A DNA stretch of 64,000 nucleotides from Pseudomonas farris (GCF_019145235.1 NZ_JAHSTV010000007.1:310001-374000), one strand, 5' to 3'; positions 16,321 through 25,458 are shown, counted from the first letter of the stretch. The notes: a model not told the origin generated them from the sequence alone. Program-made: numbers and translations.

Positions 16321-17909
16321 GTCGCGCCCTCGCCGCCCCCGCGCTGCCGTTCGACGCCGCCAACATGGCGACGGCGACCAAGGTGTTCGCCTTCGCCACG
16401 ATGTGCATCGGCATGTTCATTGCGCTGCTGGATATCCAGATCGTCTCGGCGTCGCTGCGTGACATCGGCGGCGGGCTCTCGGCCGGCATCGACGAAACTG
16501 CGTGGGTGCAGACCAGTTACCTGATCGCCGAGATCATCGTGATTCCGCTGTCGGGCTGGTTGTCCCGGGTGTTCTCGACCCGTTGGCTGTTCTGCGCCTC
16601 GGCGGTGGGTTTCACCCTGGCCAGCCTGCTCTGCGGCGCGGCCTGGAACATCCAGAGCATGATCGCCTTCCGCGCCCTGCAAGGGTTTCTTGGTGGTTCG
16701 ATGATCCCGCTGGTGTTCACCACCGCATTCTTTTTCTTCACCGGTAAACAACGAGTGATCGCCGCCGCGACCATCGGCGCCGTGGCCTCGCTGGCACCGA
16801 CGCTGGGGCCGGTGATCGGTGGCTGGATCACCGACATTTCGTCCTGGCACTGGCTGTTCTACATCAACCTGGTACCGGGGATTTTCGTCGCGGTGGCGGT
16901 GCCGATGCTGGTGAAAATCGATCAACCGGAACTGTCGCTGCTCAAGGGTGCCGACTACCTGAGCATGCTGTTCATGGCGGTGTTTCTCGGTTGCCTGCAA
17001 TACACCCTCGAAGAAGGCCCGCGCTTCAACTGGTTCAGCGACAGAACGATTCTGACCACTGCCTGGATCAGCGGCCTGGCTGGATTGGCCTTCATTGGTC
17101 GCACCCTGCACGTGGCCAATCCGATTGTCGATCTGCGTGCCTTGAAAGACCGCAACTTCGCCCTCGGTTGTTTCTTTTCGTTCGTCACGGGGATCGGCCT
17201 GTTCGCGACGATTTACCTGACTCCACTGTTTCTCGGCCGGGTGCGCGGTTACAGTGCGCTGGACATTGGCCTCGCAGTCTTTTCCACCGGGGTGTTCCAG
17301 ATTCTGGCAATTCCGCTGTACGCCTTTCTGGCCAACCGCATCGACCTGCGTTGGGTCATGATGACCGGCCTTGGGCTGTTCGCCCTGTCGATGTGGGATT
17401 TCAGCCCGATCACCCACGACTGGGGGGCTAAAGAGTTGATGCTGCCGCAAGCCTTGCGCGGGATCGCTCAACAACTGGCAGTGCCGCCTGCGGTGACCCT
17501 GACCCTCGGCGGGTTGGCACCGTCACGGCTCAAACATGCTTCGGGGTTGTTCAACCTGATGCGCAACCTCGGTGGCGCGATGGGCATCGCTGCGTGCGCG
17601 ACCATCCTCAATGACCGCACCAACCTGCACTTCACCCGGTTGGCAGAGAACCTCAACAGCACCAACGAAGCGCTGAATCAGTGGCTGTCCCAAGTCGGCA
17701 ATAACTTCGCCGCCCTCGGCCAGAGCGGTGACATCGGCGTCACCGCCAGCCTGCGTCAGCTATGGCTGCTGACCTACCGCGAAGCGCAAACGCAAACCTA
17801 CGGCGACGCGTTCCTGATGATCATGGTCTGTTTCATCCTCGCCACGGCGATGGTGCCCTTGATGCGCAAAGTACAACCACCGGCCGCGCCGAGTGCTGAT
17901 GCGCATTGA
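16317..17909 (+). CDS. emrB: EmrB-type MFS drug efflux transporter (DHA2, 14 TM)
   Basis: A 530-residue inner-membrane proton-driven exporter. About 14 hydrophobic helices fit the DHA2 family. Typical features are FIALLDIQIVSASLRDIGGGL in helix 1, DETAWVQTSYLIAEII, the motif A-like LSRVFSTRWLF, and motif C-like ASLAPTLGPVIGGWITD in helix 5. Translationally coupled to emrA. It should expel hydrophobic toxic compounds across both membranes with EmrA and a TolC-like channel; the substrate is not visible from sequence. Confidence 0.92.
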   Translation: MSRALAAPALPFDAANMATATKVFAFATMCIGMFIALLDIQIVSASLRDIGGGLSAGIDETAWVQTSYLIAEIIVIPLSGWLSRVFSTRWLFCASAVGFTLASLLCGAAWNIQSMIAFRALQGFLGGSMIPLVFTTAFFFFTGKQRVIAAATIGAVASLAPTLGPVIGGWITDISSWHWLFYINLVPGIFVAVAVPMLVKIDQPELSLLKGADYLSMLFMAVFLGCLQYTLEEGPRFNWFSDRTILTTAWISGLAGLAFIGRTLHVANPIVDLRALKDRNFALGCFFSFVTGIGLFATIYLTPLFLGRVRGYSALDIGLAVFSTGVFQILAIPLYAFLANRIDLRWVMMTGLGLFALSMWDFSPITHDWGAKELMLPQALRGIAQQLAVPPAVTLTLGGLAPSRLKHASGLFNLMRNLGGAMGIAACATILNDRTNLHFTRLAENLNSTNEALNQWLSQVGNNFAALGQSGDIGVTASLRQLWLLTYREAQTQTYGDAFLMIMVCFILATAMVPLMRKVQPPAAPSADAH

Positions 17910-17966
17910 GGCTTGCCGCCTTCGGGTCGCGGAGCGGCCCCAAAACATTCCGGCCAATCAAAACCC

Positions 17967-18129
17967 TGTGGCGAGGGAGCTTGTCGGAGCGCCGCACCGT
18001 CCCGTTGGGCTGCGCAGCAGCCCCAGAACCAACGCCACGAGTTTGTCAGGTACACCGCAGGGCTTGGTTTGGCGCCTGCTACGCAGTCGAGCGGGACGGT
18101 GCGGCGTTCCGACAAGCTCCCTCGCCACA
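17967..18129. repeat. large imperfect inverted repeat downstream of emrB
   Basis: The left arm (TGTGGCGAGGGAGCTTGTCG, continuing through GCGCCGCACCGTCCCG to about 18005) and the right arm (18091-18129) are near-perfect reverse complements of about 38 bases. They enclose about 85 bases with GGGCTGCGCAGCAGCCC. This is a dispersed Pseudomonas intergenic family distinct from the REP elements elsewhere here. It could end emrB transcription; no transposase is present. Confidence 0.8.
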
Positions 18130-18142
18130 ACAACGCCCGCCG

Positions 18143-18466
18143 CTACTCCGAAGGCCGTGCCCTCAACCGTCGCCCAATCAAATCCAGCACATCGCACCCA
18201 TCCCGTAACGGAATGGCGCAGAGCAAAGCGAAGTCGCTGAGAATCATCGAGTCGCACTCGACCGAGCCGCGCATGGACAGGTTCTCAAGCACCTGGGTGA
18301 CGGCACGAATTCGATAGCTGGCGGCGTCGGTCAAGATATCGAGCGGCGCGTGGGTATCAGCGAACAGGGTGGGCATGTCGGTGCAGTTGCTGGTGAGCGC
18401 CATGAAACGGCTTTTGGGGTGAGGCATTGGTTTTTCGTAGGGTGGATCGGGATGAAGATTTTTCAT
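18143..18466 (-). CDS. small hypothetical protein (possibly DUF3077/DUF6124-like)
   Basis: A 107-residue soluble protein starting MKNLHPDPPYEKP. It has a Pro-rich N-terminus and a helical middle (IRAVTQVLENLSMRG). The general shape, with an N-terminal PNPP-like stretch and a later LFADTHAPLDILTDAASYRI segment, recalls small Pseudomonas proteins of the DUF3077/DUF6124 kind. I cannot confirm this. GGAG lies at a suitable distance from the ATG. Isolated between the inverted repeat and the AT-rich remnant region. Function unknown. Confidence 0.6.
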   Translation of the reverse strand: MKNLHPDPPYEKPMPHPKSRFMALTSNCTDMPTLFADTHAPLDILTDAASYRIRAVTQVLENLSMRGSVECDSMILSDFALLCAIPLRDGCDVLDLIGRRLRARPSE

Positions 18467-18664
18467 TTGAGATGCTCCAAGGAAGAAATGGAGCTGCCTT
18501 AGGCCTTCCTACAGGCTAGGGTGGCAGCTATGCACGGGGTAGGAATATCGAGACCCTTAGAGCAAAACTCGACCACGCCGAAGCGTGCCCGCGCATAGCC
18601 GCCGCAACAGATATTACGGACGCACGTTAACGGCCGCAAACCAAGCATCGACGTCAATGTAGCT

Positions 18665-18993
18665 CTAACGGTATTGAAGGGTTCCTACACCCTGCCACTG
18701 AATCTTCAGTGACCACCAGAGACTATCGATGGAAAACATTTCGCACCAGTTCATGGAAACCGATACGAGTTGAAGGAAACTTCCGACGACCTTGTCCAGA
18801 AATTTCGCAGCATGTACGACCATCAACGCAACTAACCGATAGTCGTCCAAGTGGATTGATCTTCAAGGCTGGCTTTTTGAAGGTCGTCTTCCCACACAAC
18901 AGTTGCCAAGCGAAAAATGTCTTCAAAAAATGCCCTGGTATTTTTCATCTCATCCCACCCATCAGGAAATGATGAATACGCCTCAGGCGTCAT
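18665..18993 (-). pseudogene. probable frameshifted small gene in the Rhs island
   Basis: An ORF starts with ATG at 18993, inside the end of the preceding gene, and runs 53 codons (MTPEAYSSFPDGWDEMKNTR onward) to a TAG at 18832. A second frame opens just before that stop and continues about 60 codons to 18665 (DDYRLVALMVVHAAKFLDKV onward). The two frames together give a protein of about 110 residues with uniform AT-rich codon use. This suggests one gene broken near 18840-18850. Its size and position fit an old immunity gene. An intact 53-residue protein is the alternative. Confidence 0.5.
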
Positions 18994-19255
18994 ACTTCAG
19001 CAATGATTGGAAATCATAATTTCTGTCCTGAAGAGCTTCCTCCAGACATTTGTAAAGTAAAAATCTTTGCCGATATGATCGCTTTCTGGGTAGGCAATAT
19101 TTGAGAATTAGCTCCTCCCTGTCCGTCGGGTCATTAGGATCGAACCCCTCCAACTCCTCACCCAGAGTCTCTTCACGATCATAAATATCAAAACACCCCA
19201 AAAAACAAGAGGGTGTAGGGATATACGGCTGCCCAGTTCCAGGATCAATAAGCAT
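18983..19255 (-). CDS. hypothetical acidic protein in Rhs immunity array
   Basis: A 90-residue acidic soluble protein (MLIDPGTGQPYIPTPSCFLG; EETLGEELEGFDPNDPTDREE; KYCLPRKRSYRQRF). I do not recognise the family. It is AT-rich compared with the chromosome and is read in the same direction as the Rhs gene and its two downstream genes. AGAG precedes the ATG, and the next ORF begins within its last 11 bases. The context suggests an orphan immunity gene left by an earlier toxin tip. Confidence 0.6.
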   Translation of the reverse strand: MLIDPGTGQPYIPTPSCFLGCFDIYDREETLGEELEGFDPNDPTDREELILKYCLPRKRSYRQRFLLYKCLEEALQDRNYDFQSLLKYDA

Positions 19256-19324
19256 TTTTCACTCTACTTAATCGGATATAAAGAAAAAAGAGGAGCAACA
19301 ACAATTGAAAAGTGCTGAATCTCT

Positions 19325-19708
19325 TCAGATACCTGTCGGAAAAACATTTATATTCTTAACCTTTAAATCCACGAACACCGAGTCAGCTTCCGCACATCCA
19401 ATCAACTCAATAAATATTATTGCTCCACCCACATCAACAACTGCGTCGCCTTCCATATCATTTGAGATTAAAGTCCCCGTCATAGTTACGATGCCATCCA
19501 GCACTCCAATAGAGTGAGCATTATTGAGCGAAGAACAAGCATTCTCTCCCCAAACAAACTCATCATCGACTTCTAATTCGACATCATGCTGCTCACCATA
19601 TTTCGGTGGGGCAACACGCCAAACTGCGGTTGCGGACCCGACACTGGTTGAAAACCTAACTAGAACTTCTTCAGCAACAAGAGTCACGAGATCCATGGTT
19701 GCCTTCAT
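19325..19708 (-). CDS. putative second immunity protein of Rhs locus
   Basis: A 127-residue acidic, beta-rich protein without signal peptide (MKATMDLVTLVAEEVLVRFS; ELEVDDEFVWGENA; GGAIIFIELIGCAEADSVFVDLKV). No family recognised. The ATG at 19708 follows AGAAG; a TTG six codons upstream is less likely. It is AT-rich and lies 40 bases after the first immunity candidate. Small acidic proteins right behind Rhs toxins are often immunity proteins. It may guard against this tip or a previous one. Confidence 0.6.
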   Translation of the reverse strand: MKATMDLVTLVAEEVLVRFSTSVGSATAVWRVAPPKYGEQHDVELEVDDEFVWGENACSSLNNAHSIGVLDGIVTMTGTLISNDMEGDAVVDVGGAIIFIELIGCAEADSVFVDLKVKNINVFPTGI

Positions 19709-19748
19709 AACTATTTCTTCTATCAAAAGCGGGACAGATTAATTTATT

Positions 19749-20066
19749 TCAATCACATTTATCAACAGTGTATCCGCTAGCCACAACTGTCAAAACAATG
19801 TTGCACTCGCGAGCACAAGTGAAGCAGTAGCTTAGCCCGACTTCCGAAGAATCAATCAAAAGCAACTCCTGCGACAACGATGTCACACCCACCACAAACA
19901 TCTCTGATATCTCTGCGCCTATTGCCCCAACACACTTCACACCTAAAACATTTTCAAAGATAATGATCCATCGCTGTTCCTGCCAATCTAGAAATTCTAT
20001 AAAAATGCGCTCGTGCTCACACGTCATTTTTTCAATGGTGCCGTCTGAAACTGAAAATTCTTTCAT
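19749..20066 (-). CDS. putative cognate immunity protein for the Rhs toxin
   Basis: A 105-residue acidic protein (MKEFSVSDGTIEKMTCEHER; FIEFLDWQEQRWIIIFENVLG; GLSYCFTCARECNIVL). Its ATG overlaps the Rhs stop codon by four bases (ATGA), the strongest positional evidence for toxin-immunity pairing. No signal peptide, so it should act in the cytoplasm, which suggests a cytoplasmic target for the toxin tip. AT-rich like the tip itself. Family not recognised. Confidence 0.75.
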   Translation of the reverse strand: MKEFSVSDGTIEKMTCEHERIFIEFLDWQEQRWIIIFENVLGVKCVGAIGAEISEMFVVGVTSLSQELLLIDSSEVGLSYCFTCARECNIVLTVVASGYTVDKCD

Positions 20067-23000
20067 TTTGAAATACCTGGATGTTTCTCACCGGCAACAA
20101 AGCCAGTTCCGTGACCGAGTTGATAGCCGTCAGGTCTGACTTTGATAACCTCCCTATTTCTATCCGCCTGACTCCAACTTAAATTATTAGGTTTGAGTTC
20201 CAAATGATAGTGTTCACCATGATGCCTCGCATTAAATGGCCCAGCATCTCCGGGATGACTTTCAAATCTAATAATAGTGTCCGCGTTAGGTCGCCACGTC
20301 ATTCTTTGACTTCCATGTTGAGTCTGTGAAATTTTGGGCTGGACGCCTAACACTTCCGTAAGCTCGTTTGGATCTTCTGGAAATTGAGTGTAAGCCTTCG
20401 GCAGCGCCGGCTCACCCGCATCCACCTTAACGCCAGTCGTATCATCCGGCGCCTCACACCCAGGCTTATTCGGCGGCGGACAATTCCCGCTCAACCCCAG
20501 CGGATCAACCCACCCCGTCGGATTCGGCGTGTACTGATACTGGTTCAGCCCACCCGCCAACTTCACCGGGTCCGACGTCAGATACCGACCAACCTCCGGA
20601 TCATAGTACCGATGCCGGTTGTAATGCAGGCCGCTCTCGGGGTCGAAGTATTGGCCCTGAAACCGTAACGGTTGTTCAAGTTGCTCGCCCCCGCCGAATG
20701 TCTGGCGCGTGACTTTGCCGTAGGCGTTGTACTTCGCCGACCAGACAATTTCGCCACCAAAATCGGTCAACTCCTGCGGCGTGCCAAGGTGGTCGAGTTG
20801 GTAGTAGAACGGGCAGGCCTTGCGCGGGCCTTTGCCGTCGAGCATGGCGAGGGGGCGGAAGCTGCCGGGTTCGTAGATGTAGCTGCGGTAGTGTTCGCGG
20901 CTGCTTTCGGCGACGAGGTTGTCGCCTTGCCAGAAGAATTCGGTGGTGTGGCCGTCAACGGTTTTGGCGATGCGGCGGCCGAAGGCGTCGTAGCGGTAGC
21001 TTGAGCAACGACCGTCCGGCGTAGTGACGCCGATCAGTCGGTGCTGGCAGTCGTAGCGGTATTCGGTGACGAGTTTTTGCGCGGTGCCGCGGCGTTCGCG
21101 AATCAGGTTGCCGAAGGCGTCGTAGTCGTAATGCCGGTCGCCTTGCATGAGCAGGCGATTACCCAGCACCTTCGCGGCGCCGGGGCGGTCCTGCATCAGC
21201 AGGTTGCCGGCCGGGTCGTGGGCGAAGGTTTCCTGTGGTTGGTCGCGGGTATGACGGACGCGGGTCAGGCGGTTGAGCGGGTCGTATTGGTAGCTGCGCT
21301 GGCCGTGCCGGGTGTCGGCGATGTGGTCGAGATTGCCGTTGAGGCTGTAGGCATAGTCGCGGCGGTACAGGTTTTTTTGCTGTTGATTGACAGCGTGGGC
21401 CTTCAAACGGCCCTGGTCGTCGTAGGCATATTCGCTGAGCAGCAGGCCTTGCTGGCGCTGCTGTTCGCGGCCGGATTTGTACGTGTGACTTGTAAGCCGC
21501 GCGCCATTAAGGTCAATCGCCGTCAGCGCGCCGCCCTTGGCATGGTGATAGTCGAGTTTGCTGCCGTCTGGCAGGCGCAGGCGATTGAGCTGGCCACAGG
21601 CGTCGTAGCCATAACGTAGCGTGCCCCAGCCCTGATGCTCGGTGATCAGGCGGTCCTGCTGGTCGTATTCGAATTCCAGCGGATGGTCGTGGCCATCGTC
21701 GACGCTGATCAATCGGCCCAGCGAGTCGTAGCGGTACTCGACCTGGATGCCGTCGGGCAGGGTCTTGGTCAGCAACCGTCCGGCCGAGTCCCGCTCATAA
21801 GCCGTGATCAGTTGCGAGCCGTCGTCGCCGAACTCGGTTTTCTCCAGCAGGTGCCCATTGAGGTCGTATACGTACGCGGTGCGGCGGCCGTCGAAGCCGG
21901 TTTCCTGTCGGATCAGGCCGTTGGGCGTGTAGTCCAGCCGATATTTTTCACCGGATTCGTTTTCGATTTCCGTGAGCAGCAGCTGCGCGTTTTCGTAGCG
22001 GTATTTGAGCTGGGTACCGTCGGGGTTGATGCGGCGGCTGACCAGGTGCAAATCGTCGGCGTATTCGTAGCGGGTGACGCGGCCCAGTTCATCGCGTTCG
22101 GCGGTGATTTTTCCGTAGGCGTTGTAGCTGAACCCGCGGCTGGCGCCGGTAGGCAATGTCGTCTGGATCAGTCGGCCGACGGCATCCCATTGGTACTGGG
22201 TGACGGCACCGTGTTCGTCCTGACGAGTCGTCTGCCGCCCCAGCGCATCGTAGGAGAAGCGGCGCTGACCACCGTCCGGCAAGGTTTCTTCGAGCAACTG
22301 CCCCAAGGCATTCCAGACAAACACATGCCGGCTGGTGTCCGGGTAGCGGATCGACAGCAAACGCCCCTGAGCGTCGTAGTGATGATGGGTGACCTGGCCA
22401 TCAGGATCGGTGGCCTCGGTGACATCCCCCTGAGCATTGCGCTGATACTTCCACACCGCTTTGCCGCGATAGCGCGCATGCAGGAAACCATTGCGGTACT
22501 CGTAGGCCGTTGGTTCGTCTTCCGGTGGAATCAGCGCCACCAACCGTCCGACTTCGTCGTAACGGTATTCGGTGACAGCGCCGAGCGGATCCTGCTCTGC
22601 AATCAGCCGACCCTGATCGTCATAGGCCTTGAGCTGTTCGCCACCATTCAGCTCGACCTTGCGCACCAGCCGCGCCCGGTCATCATGGACATAAACCTCT
22701 TCACTGCCGTCGATGTTCTGGACGGTGACGCTGCCCTCGTCATCCCAGACGTAGCGCGTGTCCATCTGCGAAAACGACGCCCAGTGGCGAATACATCTGG
22801 CCGCCTTGCCGGACCGTTCCCACTCCCAGAAAAAACTCGCCCCACCGGCCAGTTGCCGCTGCAGGATCACGTGCCGGTCGTCGTAGTCGTAACGCTCGCT
22901 TTCACCGGCGGCGTTGCTCGCTTCGATCAGTTGATCGCGTTCGTCGTAGTGATAACTGACCAGCGTCTGCTCGGTGTGCCAGGCCTCGGCGAGGGTCTGG

Positions 23001-24715
23001 GCCGGGCGAAAACACTGGTAGTCGATGGCGACCAGGTGGGCGCGGTCATAGCGCAACAGCAAGGCACGGCCGGCTCCGTTGTCGAGGCGTTGAATACGAT
23101 CCTGGCGGTCGCGGGTGATGCGCAGTCGGTTGTCGTACGCGTCGCTGATCGCCGTCAGCCGACCGTTATGAAAGTGATAAAAACGTGCGTCGTCGCCAGC
23201 CTGGGCGAGGATCAGTTCCTCGGGGTCAGCGCCGAGATAAATCGCCGCCCGCGAGAGGCTGTTGTGGATCGTCGGGCGCTCGCGATTCGGCAGCGGAAAC
23301 GTGGTGCGACGGTTTTCGTGGTCGATCCAGATGACCTGATCGCCCTCGATCTCCAGTCGATGGGCGAGCGAATGGCTCCAGCCGAAGCCGAGGCCGATAT
23401 CGATCTCGGCGGCGCTGGTGCGATAGAGCCGGGTGAAGTCGAACGGCAGGATGCCGTCCAGCGAACCGTCGGTGAGGGTCAGCAATTCTTCGCCGGTGAC
23501 CATCGACACCGGGCAGCCGTTCTTGCAGGTGGACGGCGCGCAAGTGGCGCTGTCGCCGTTGGGATTTTTTGCTTGGTCGGGGGAGTCGTCGTGGTGCTCG
23601 TCCTTCTTCAGCGAAGCGTTGCGACGTGCGCTCCAGCTCAATTGCATCCGGCCTTTTTTCATGCCCGCCGCGATGCCACGCGCGGCGACTTTTTTGTAGC
23701 GGTCGACGTAGCTGATGAAGTTGTTGATGATCGCGAAAATCGCCTTCACGAGACGCAGAACGGCACTGAGTAACTGCGCGGCTCGTTCAGCCAAACGCAT
23801 CGTCAAATAGGCGATGCCGGCGCCCGCCCCGGCGAACGTCAGGACGATGCCAATCAGGATGTCGATCAACAGCTGCACCACCATCATCGACACCGCTTCG
23901 GCGGTTTTGCCGGCGATTTCGCTGGGTGGCAGCATGTCCAACCACAGGCTGGCGCTGCGCACCAGCAGGCACAGCGCTGCTTCGTCACTGGCCAGCAACT
24001 GGGCTTTTTCCATGACATCCGGTGCGGTTTTTGCGAGCTTCTCCAGCTCTGCGGCACTTTCGCCCAACCGCTCTGCGAACTTCGCCGGATCCTTGAGAAT
24101 GTCCGACAGCAGGCTGATGCCGTCCCACACACCTTCAATGGCCGCCCAACTGCCCGCGAGCATTCCATTGCCTGCAGCCACCGAAGACGATTCTGACCAC
24201 TTCGGTTTGAACGTCTGCCACTCATCACGCAGCCAGCTGTCGAGTTCTTTCGTCAGGCCATCGTAGGAAGAGAAAAGATCTTCAACTTGCTGTGGTGTGA
24301 CTTCGTTGTGGACGTGAATGCGGTAGAACTTGCCCTCTTCCCCTCGGAACACTCCCTTGCCGTTTTTATCGAGTGTGACCGGCGTCGACTCCCCGCCCTC
24401 CTGCGCAATCACATCGACCTGAATATTCCCCACGGGAATGTCATAAACCGATTCGAACATGCTCTCGATTTCGAGCTTTCCACCCTTCGGGCACTGCACG
24501 ACGGTGGAGAGAAAGTCATCGTCGCCACTGCTCACGACGGTGCTGGCATTGCCGAACCGGATGATCCGTTCCATGCCCATCAGCGAAGGCAAATCGGCGG
24601 CGTGACTGGCCTTATCCGCTGCCCGACTGAACCAGTGCTTGAGCTGTTCGCGGTAGAGCGTCAGGGTGTTCGGAAAACTGTCGAGTTCTTGTTCGATGCG
24701 GGCGACGTGTTCCAT
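20063..24715 (-). CDS. Rhs-family polymorphic toxin
   Basis: A 1550-residue Rhs protein. After an N-terminal region of about 270 residues without a visible PAAR motif comes a hydrophobic stretch (about 275-335). A DUF6531-type start of the Rhs cage follows (CKNGCPVSMVTGEELLTL, DFTRLYRTSAAE, about 395-430). More than 20 YD repeats run to about 1350. The conserved cage end is YYDPEVGRYLTSDP and WVDPLGL. The last about 140 residues are the variable tip with MTWRPNADTIIRFE and the His-rich ARHHGEHYHLEL; I do not recognise this toxin family. I use ATG 24715 rather than the preceding TTG. Delivery is probably type VI, but no vgrG or Eag chaperone gene is adjacent. Confidence 0.9.
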   Translation of the reverse strand: MEHVARIEQELDSFPNTLTLYREQLKHWFSRAADKASHAADLPSLMGMERIIRFGNASTVVSSGDDDFLSTVVQCPKGGKLEIESMFESVYDIPVGNIQVDVIAQEGGESTPVTLDKNGKGVFRGEEGKFYRIHVHNEVTPQQVEDLFSSYDGLTKELDSWLRDEWQTFKPKWSESSSVAAGNGMLAGSWAAIEGVWDGISLLSDILKDPAKFAERLGESAAELEKLAKTAPDVMEKAQLLASDEAALCLLVRSASLWLDMLPPSEIAGKTAEAVSMMVVQLLIDILIGIVLTFAGAGAGIAYLTMRLAERAAQLLSAVLRLVKAIFAIINNFISYVDRYKKVAARGIAAGMKKGRMQLSWSARRNASLKKDEHHDDSPDQAKNPNGDSATCAPSTCKNGCPVSMVTGEELLTLTDGSLDGILPFDFTRLYRTSAAEIDIGLGFGWSHSLAHRLEIEGDQVIWIDHENRRTTFPLPNRERPTIHNSLSRAAIYLGADPEELILAQAGDDARFYHFHNGRLTAISDAYDNRLRITRDRQDRIQRLDNGAGRALLLRYDRAHLVAIDYQCFRPAQTLAEAWHTEQTLVSYHYDERDQLIEASNAAGESERYDYDDRHVILQRQLAGGASFFWEWERSGKAARCIRHWASFSQMDTRYVWDDEGSVTVQNIDGSEEVYVHDDRARLVRKVELNGGEQLKAYDDQGRLIAEQDPLGAVTEYRYDEVGRLVALIPPEDEPTAYEYRNGFLHARYRGKAVWKYQRNAQGDVTEATDPDGQVTHHHYDAQGRLLSIRYPDTSRHVFVWNALGQLLEETLPDGGQRRFSYDALGRQTTRQDEHGAVTQYQWDAVGRLIQTTLPTGASRGFSYNAYGKITAERDELGRVTRYEYADDLHLVSRRINPDGTQLKYRYENAQLLLTEIENESGEKYRLDYTPNGLIRQETGFDGRRTAYVYDLNGHLLEKTEFGDDGSQLITAYERDSAGRLLTKTLPDGIQVEYRYDSLGRLISVDDGHDHPLEFEYDQQDRLITEHQGWGTLRYGYDACGQLNRLRLPDGSKLDYHHAKGGALTAIDLNGARLTSHTYKSGREQQRQQGLLLSEYAYDDQGRLKAHAVNQQQKNLYRRDYAYSLNGNLDHIADTRHGQRSYQYDPLNRLTRVRHTRDQPQETFAHDPAGNLLMQDRPGAAKVLGNRLLMQGDRHYDYDAFGNLIRERRGTAQKLVTEYRYDCQHRLIGVTTPDGRCSSYRYDAFGRRIAKTVDGHTTEFFWQGDNLVAESSREHYRSYIYEPGSFRPLAMLDGKGPRKACPFYYQLDHLGTPQELTDFGGEIVWSAKYNAYGKVTRQTFGGGEQLEQPLRFQGQYFDPESGLHYNRHRYYDPEVGRYLTSDPVKLAGGLNQYQYTPNPTGWVDPLGLSGNCPPPNKPGCEAPDDTTGVKVDAGEPALPKAYTQFPEDPNELTEVLGVQPKISQTQHGSQRMTWRPNADTIIRFESHPGDAGPFNARHHGEHYHLELKPNNLSWSQADRNREVIKVRPDGYQLGHGTGFVAGEKHPGISK

Positions 24716-25017
24716 CAACGCACCGAACGATATGAGGCGGGGTTAAAAATCGGTTCGAACATGAGCAATCCCTGGCGCAGAAAATTAGGCGCGGGGACTT
24801 TGCGGGGGATCGATCAGGAAAGAAGTCGGGAAAGGTGGAAATGGATGTAGGAGAATTCGCTAACTAACAGCGAGTAAATAACGCGCAAGACACAAGCGGG
24901 CTTGTTCGCGAGGACGGCAGCACAGTCAACATTGATGTTGCCTGACACACCGCTTTCGAGAGCAAGCCCTCTCCCACAAGTTTTGCTTCTTAACTGACTG
25001 GCATCAGAGCCAAGGCG
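24716..25017. other. intergenic region with decayed REP pair
   Basis: No gene is visible. Positions about 24894-24980 hold a degenerate REP pair: AGCGGGCTTGTTCGCGAGG at the left and CTTTCGAGAGCAAGCCCTCTC at the right, both with substitutions. The part next to the Rhs start is GC-poor and has no clear promoter. Confidence 0.6.
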
Positions 25018-25458
25018 TTACGCCTGAGGCATTTTGCGAAAACCCACGGCCAGGCGGTTCCAGCTGTTGATGGTGGAAATCGCCACGGTCAGGTCGACCA
25101 TCTCCTTGGGGCTGAACTCGGCGCTGAGCAGCGCATAGTCTTCGTCCGGGGCGTGGGTCAGGCTCAGCTGCGTCAGGGACTCGGTCCAGGCCAGGGCCGC
25201 CCGTTCACGGGGGGTGAAGAACGGCGTTTCACGCCACGCCGACAAGGTGTACAGCCGACGCTCGGTTTCACCATCCTTGCGAGCATCGGCGGTGTGCATG
25301 TCGAGGCAGAAGGCACAGCCGTTGATCTGCGACGCGCGCAGCTTGACCAGTTCGATCAGCGACTTTTCCAGCGGCAGTTTCGAGACGGCGGTTTCCAGGG
25401 CGATCATGGCTTTCAGGCCGTCTGGGGAGGCAGTGTAAAAATCGATACGAGGTTGCAT
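25018..25458 (-). CDS. carboxymuconolactone decarboxylase/AhpD-family protein
   Basis: A 146-residue protein of the AhpD-like superfamily. The redox CxxC motif is in NGCAFCLDMHTADAR (about residues 46-60), with the downstream His expected in the proton relay. FTPRERAALAWTESLT and AISTINSWNRLAVGF are typical of the peroxidase-type subgroup. Members reduce peroxides or protect against oxidative and alkylating stress. The ATG at 25458 (MQPRID) has GGAGC upstream. Single gene; no reductase partner is adjacent. Confidence 0.88.
   Translation of the reverse strand: MQPRIDFYTASPDGLKAMIALETAVSKLPLEKSLIELVKLRASQINGCAFCLDMHTADARKDGETERRLYTLSAWRETPFFTPRERAALAWTESLTQLSLTHAPDEDYALLSAEFSPKEMVDLTVAISTINSWNRLAVGFRKMPQA

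Noticed and set aside
18483..18664. Possible tRNA or attachment site bordering the Rhs island
   Set aside because: No cloverleaf, CCA end or direct-repeat pair could be recognised; no integrase gene is nearby.
18709..18972. Plus-strand ORF of 87 codons in the AT-rich region
   Set aside because: No ribosome site and no family resemblance; the minus-strand frames give a more protein-like reading in the direction of the Rhs array.
21635..23773. Plus-strand open frame of 712 codons
   Set aside because: It lies entirely antisense to the Rhs cage. Its translation is low-complexity Val/Ala/Gln-rich with no domain signal. It is a codon-bias shadow of a GC-rich repetitive gene.
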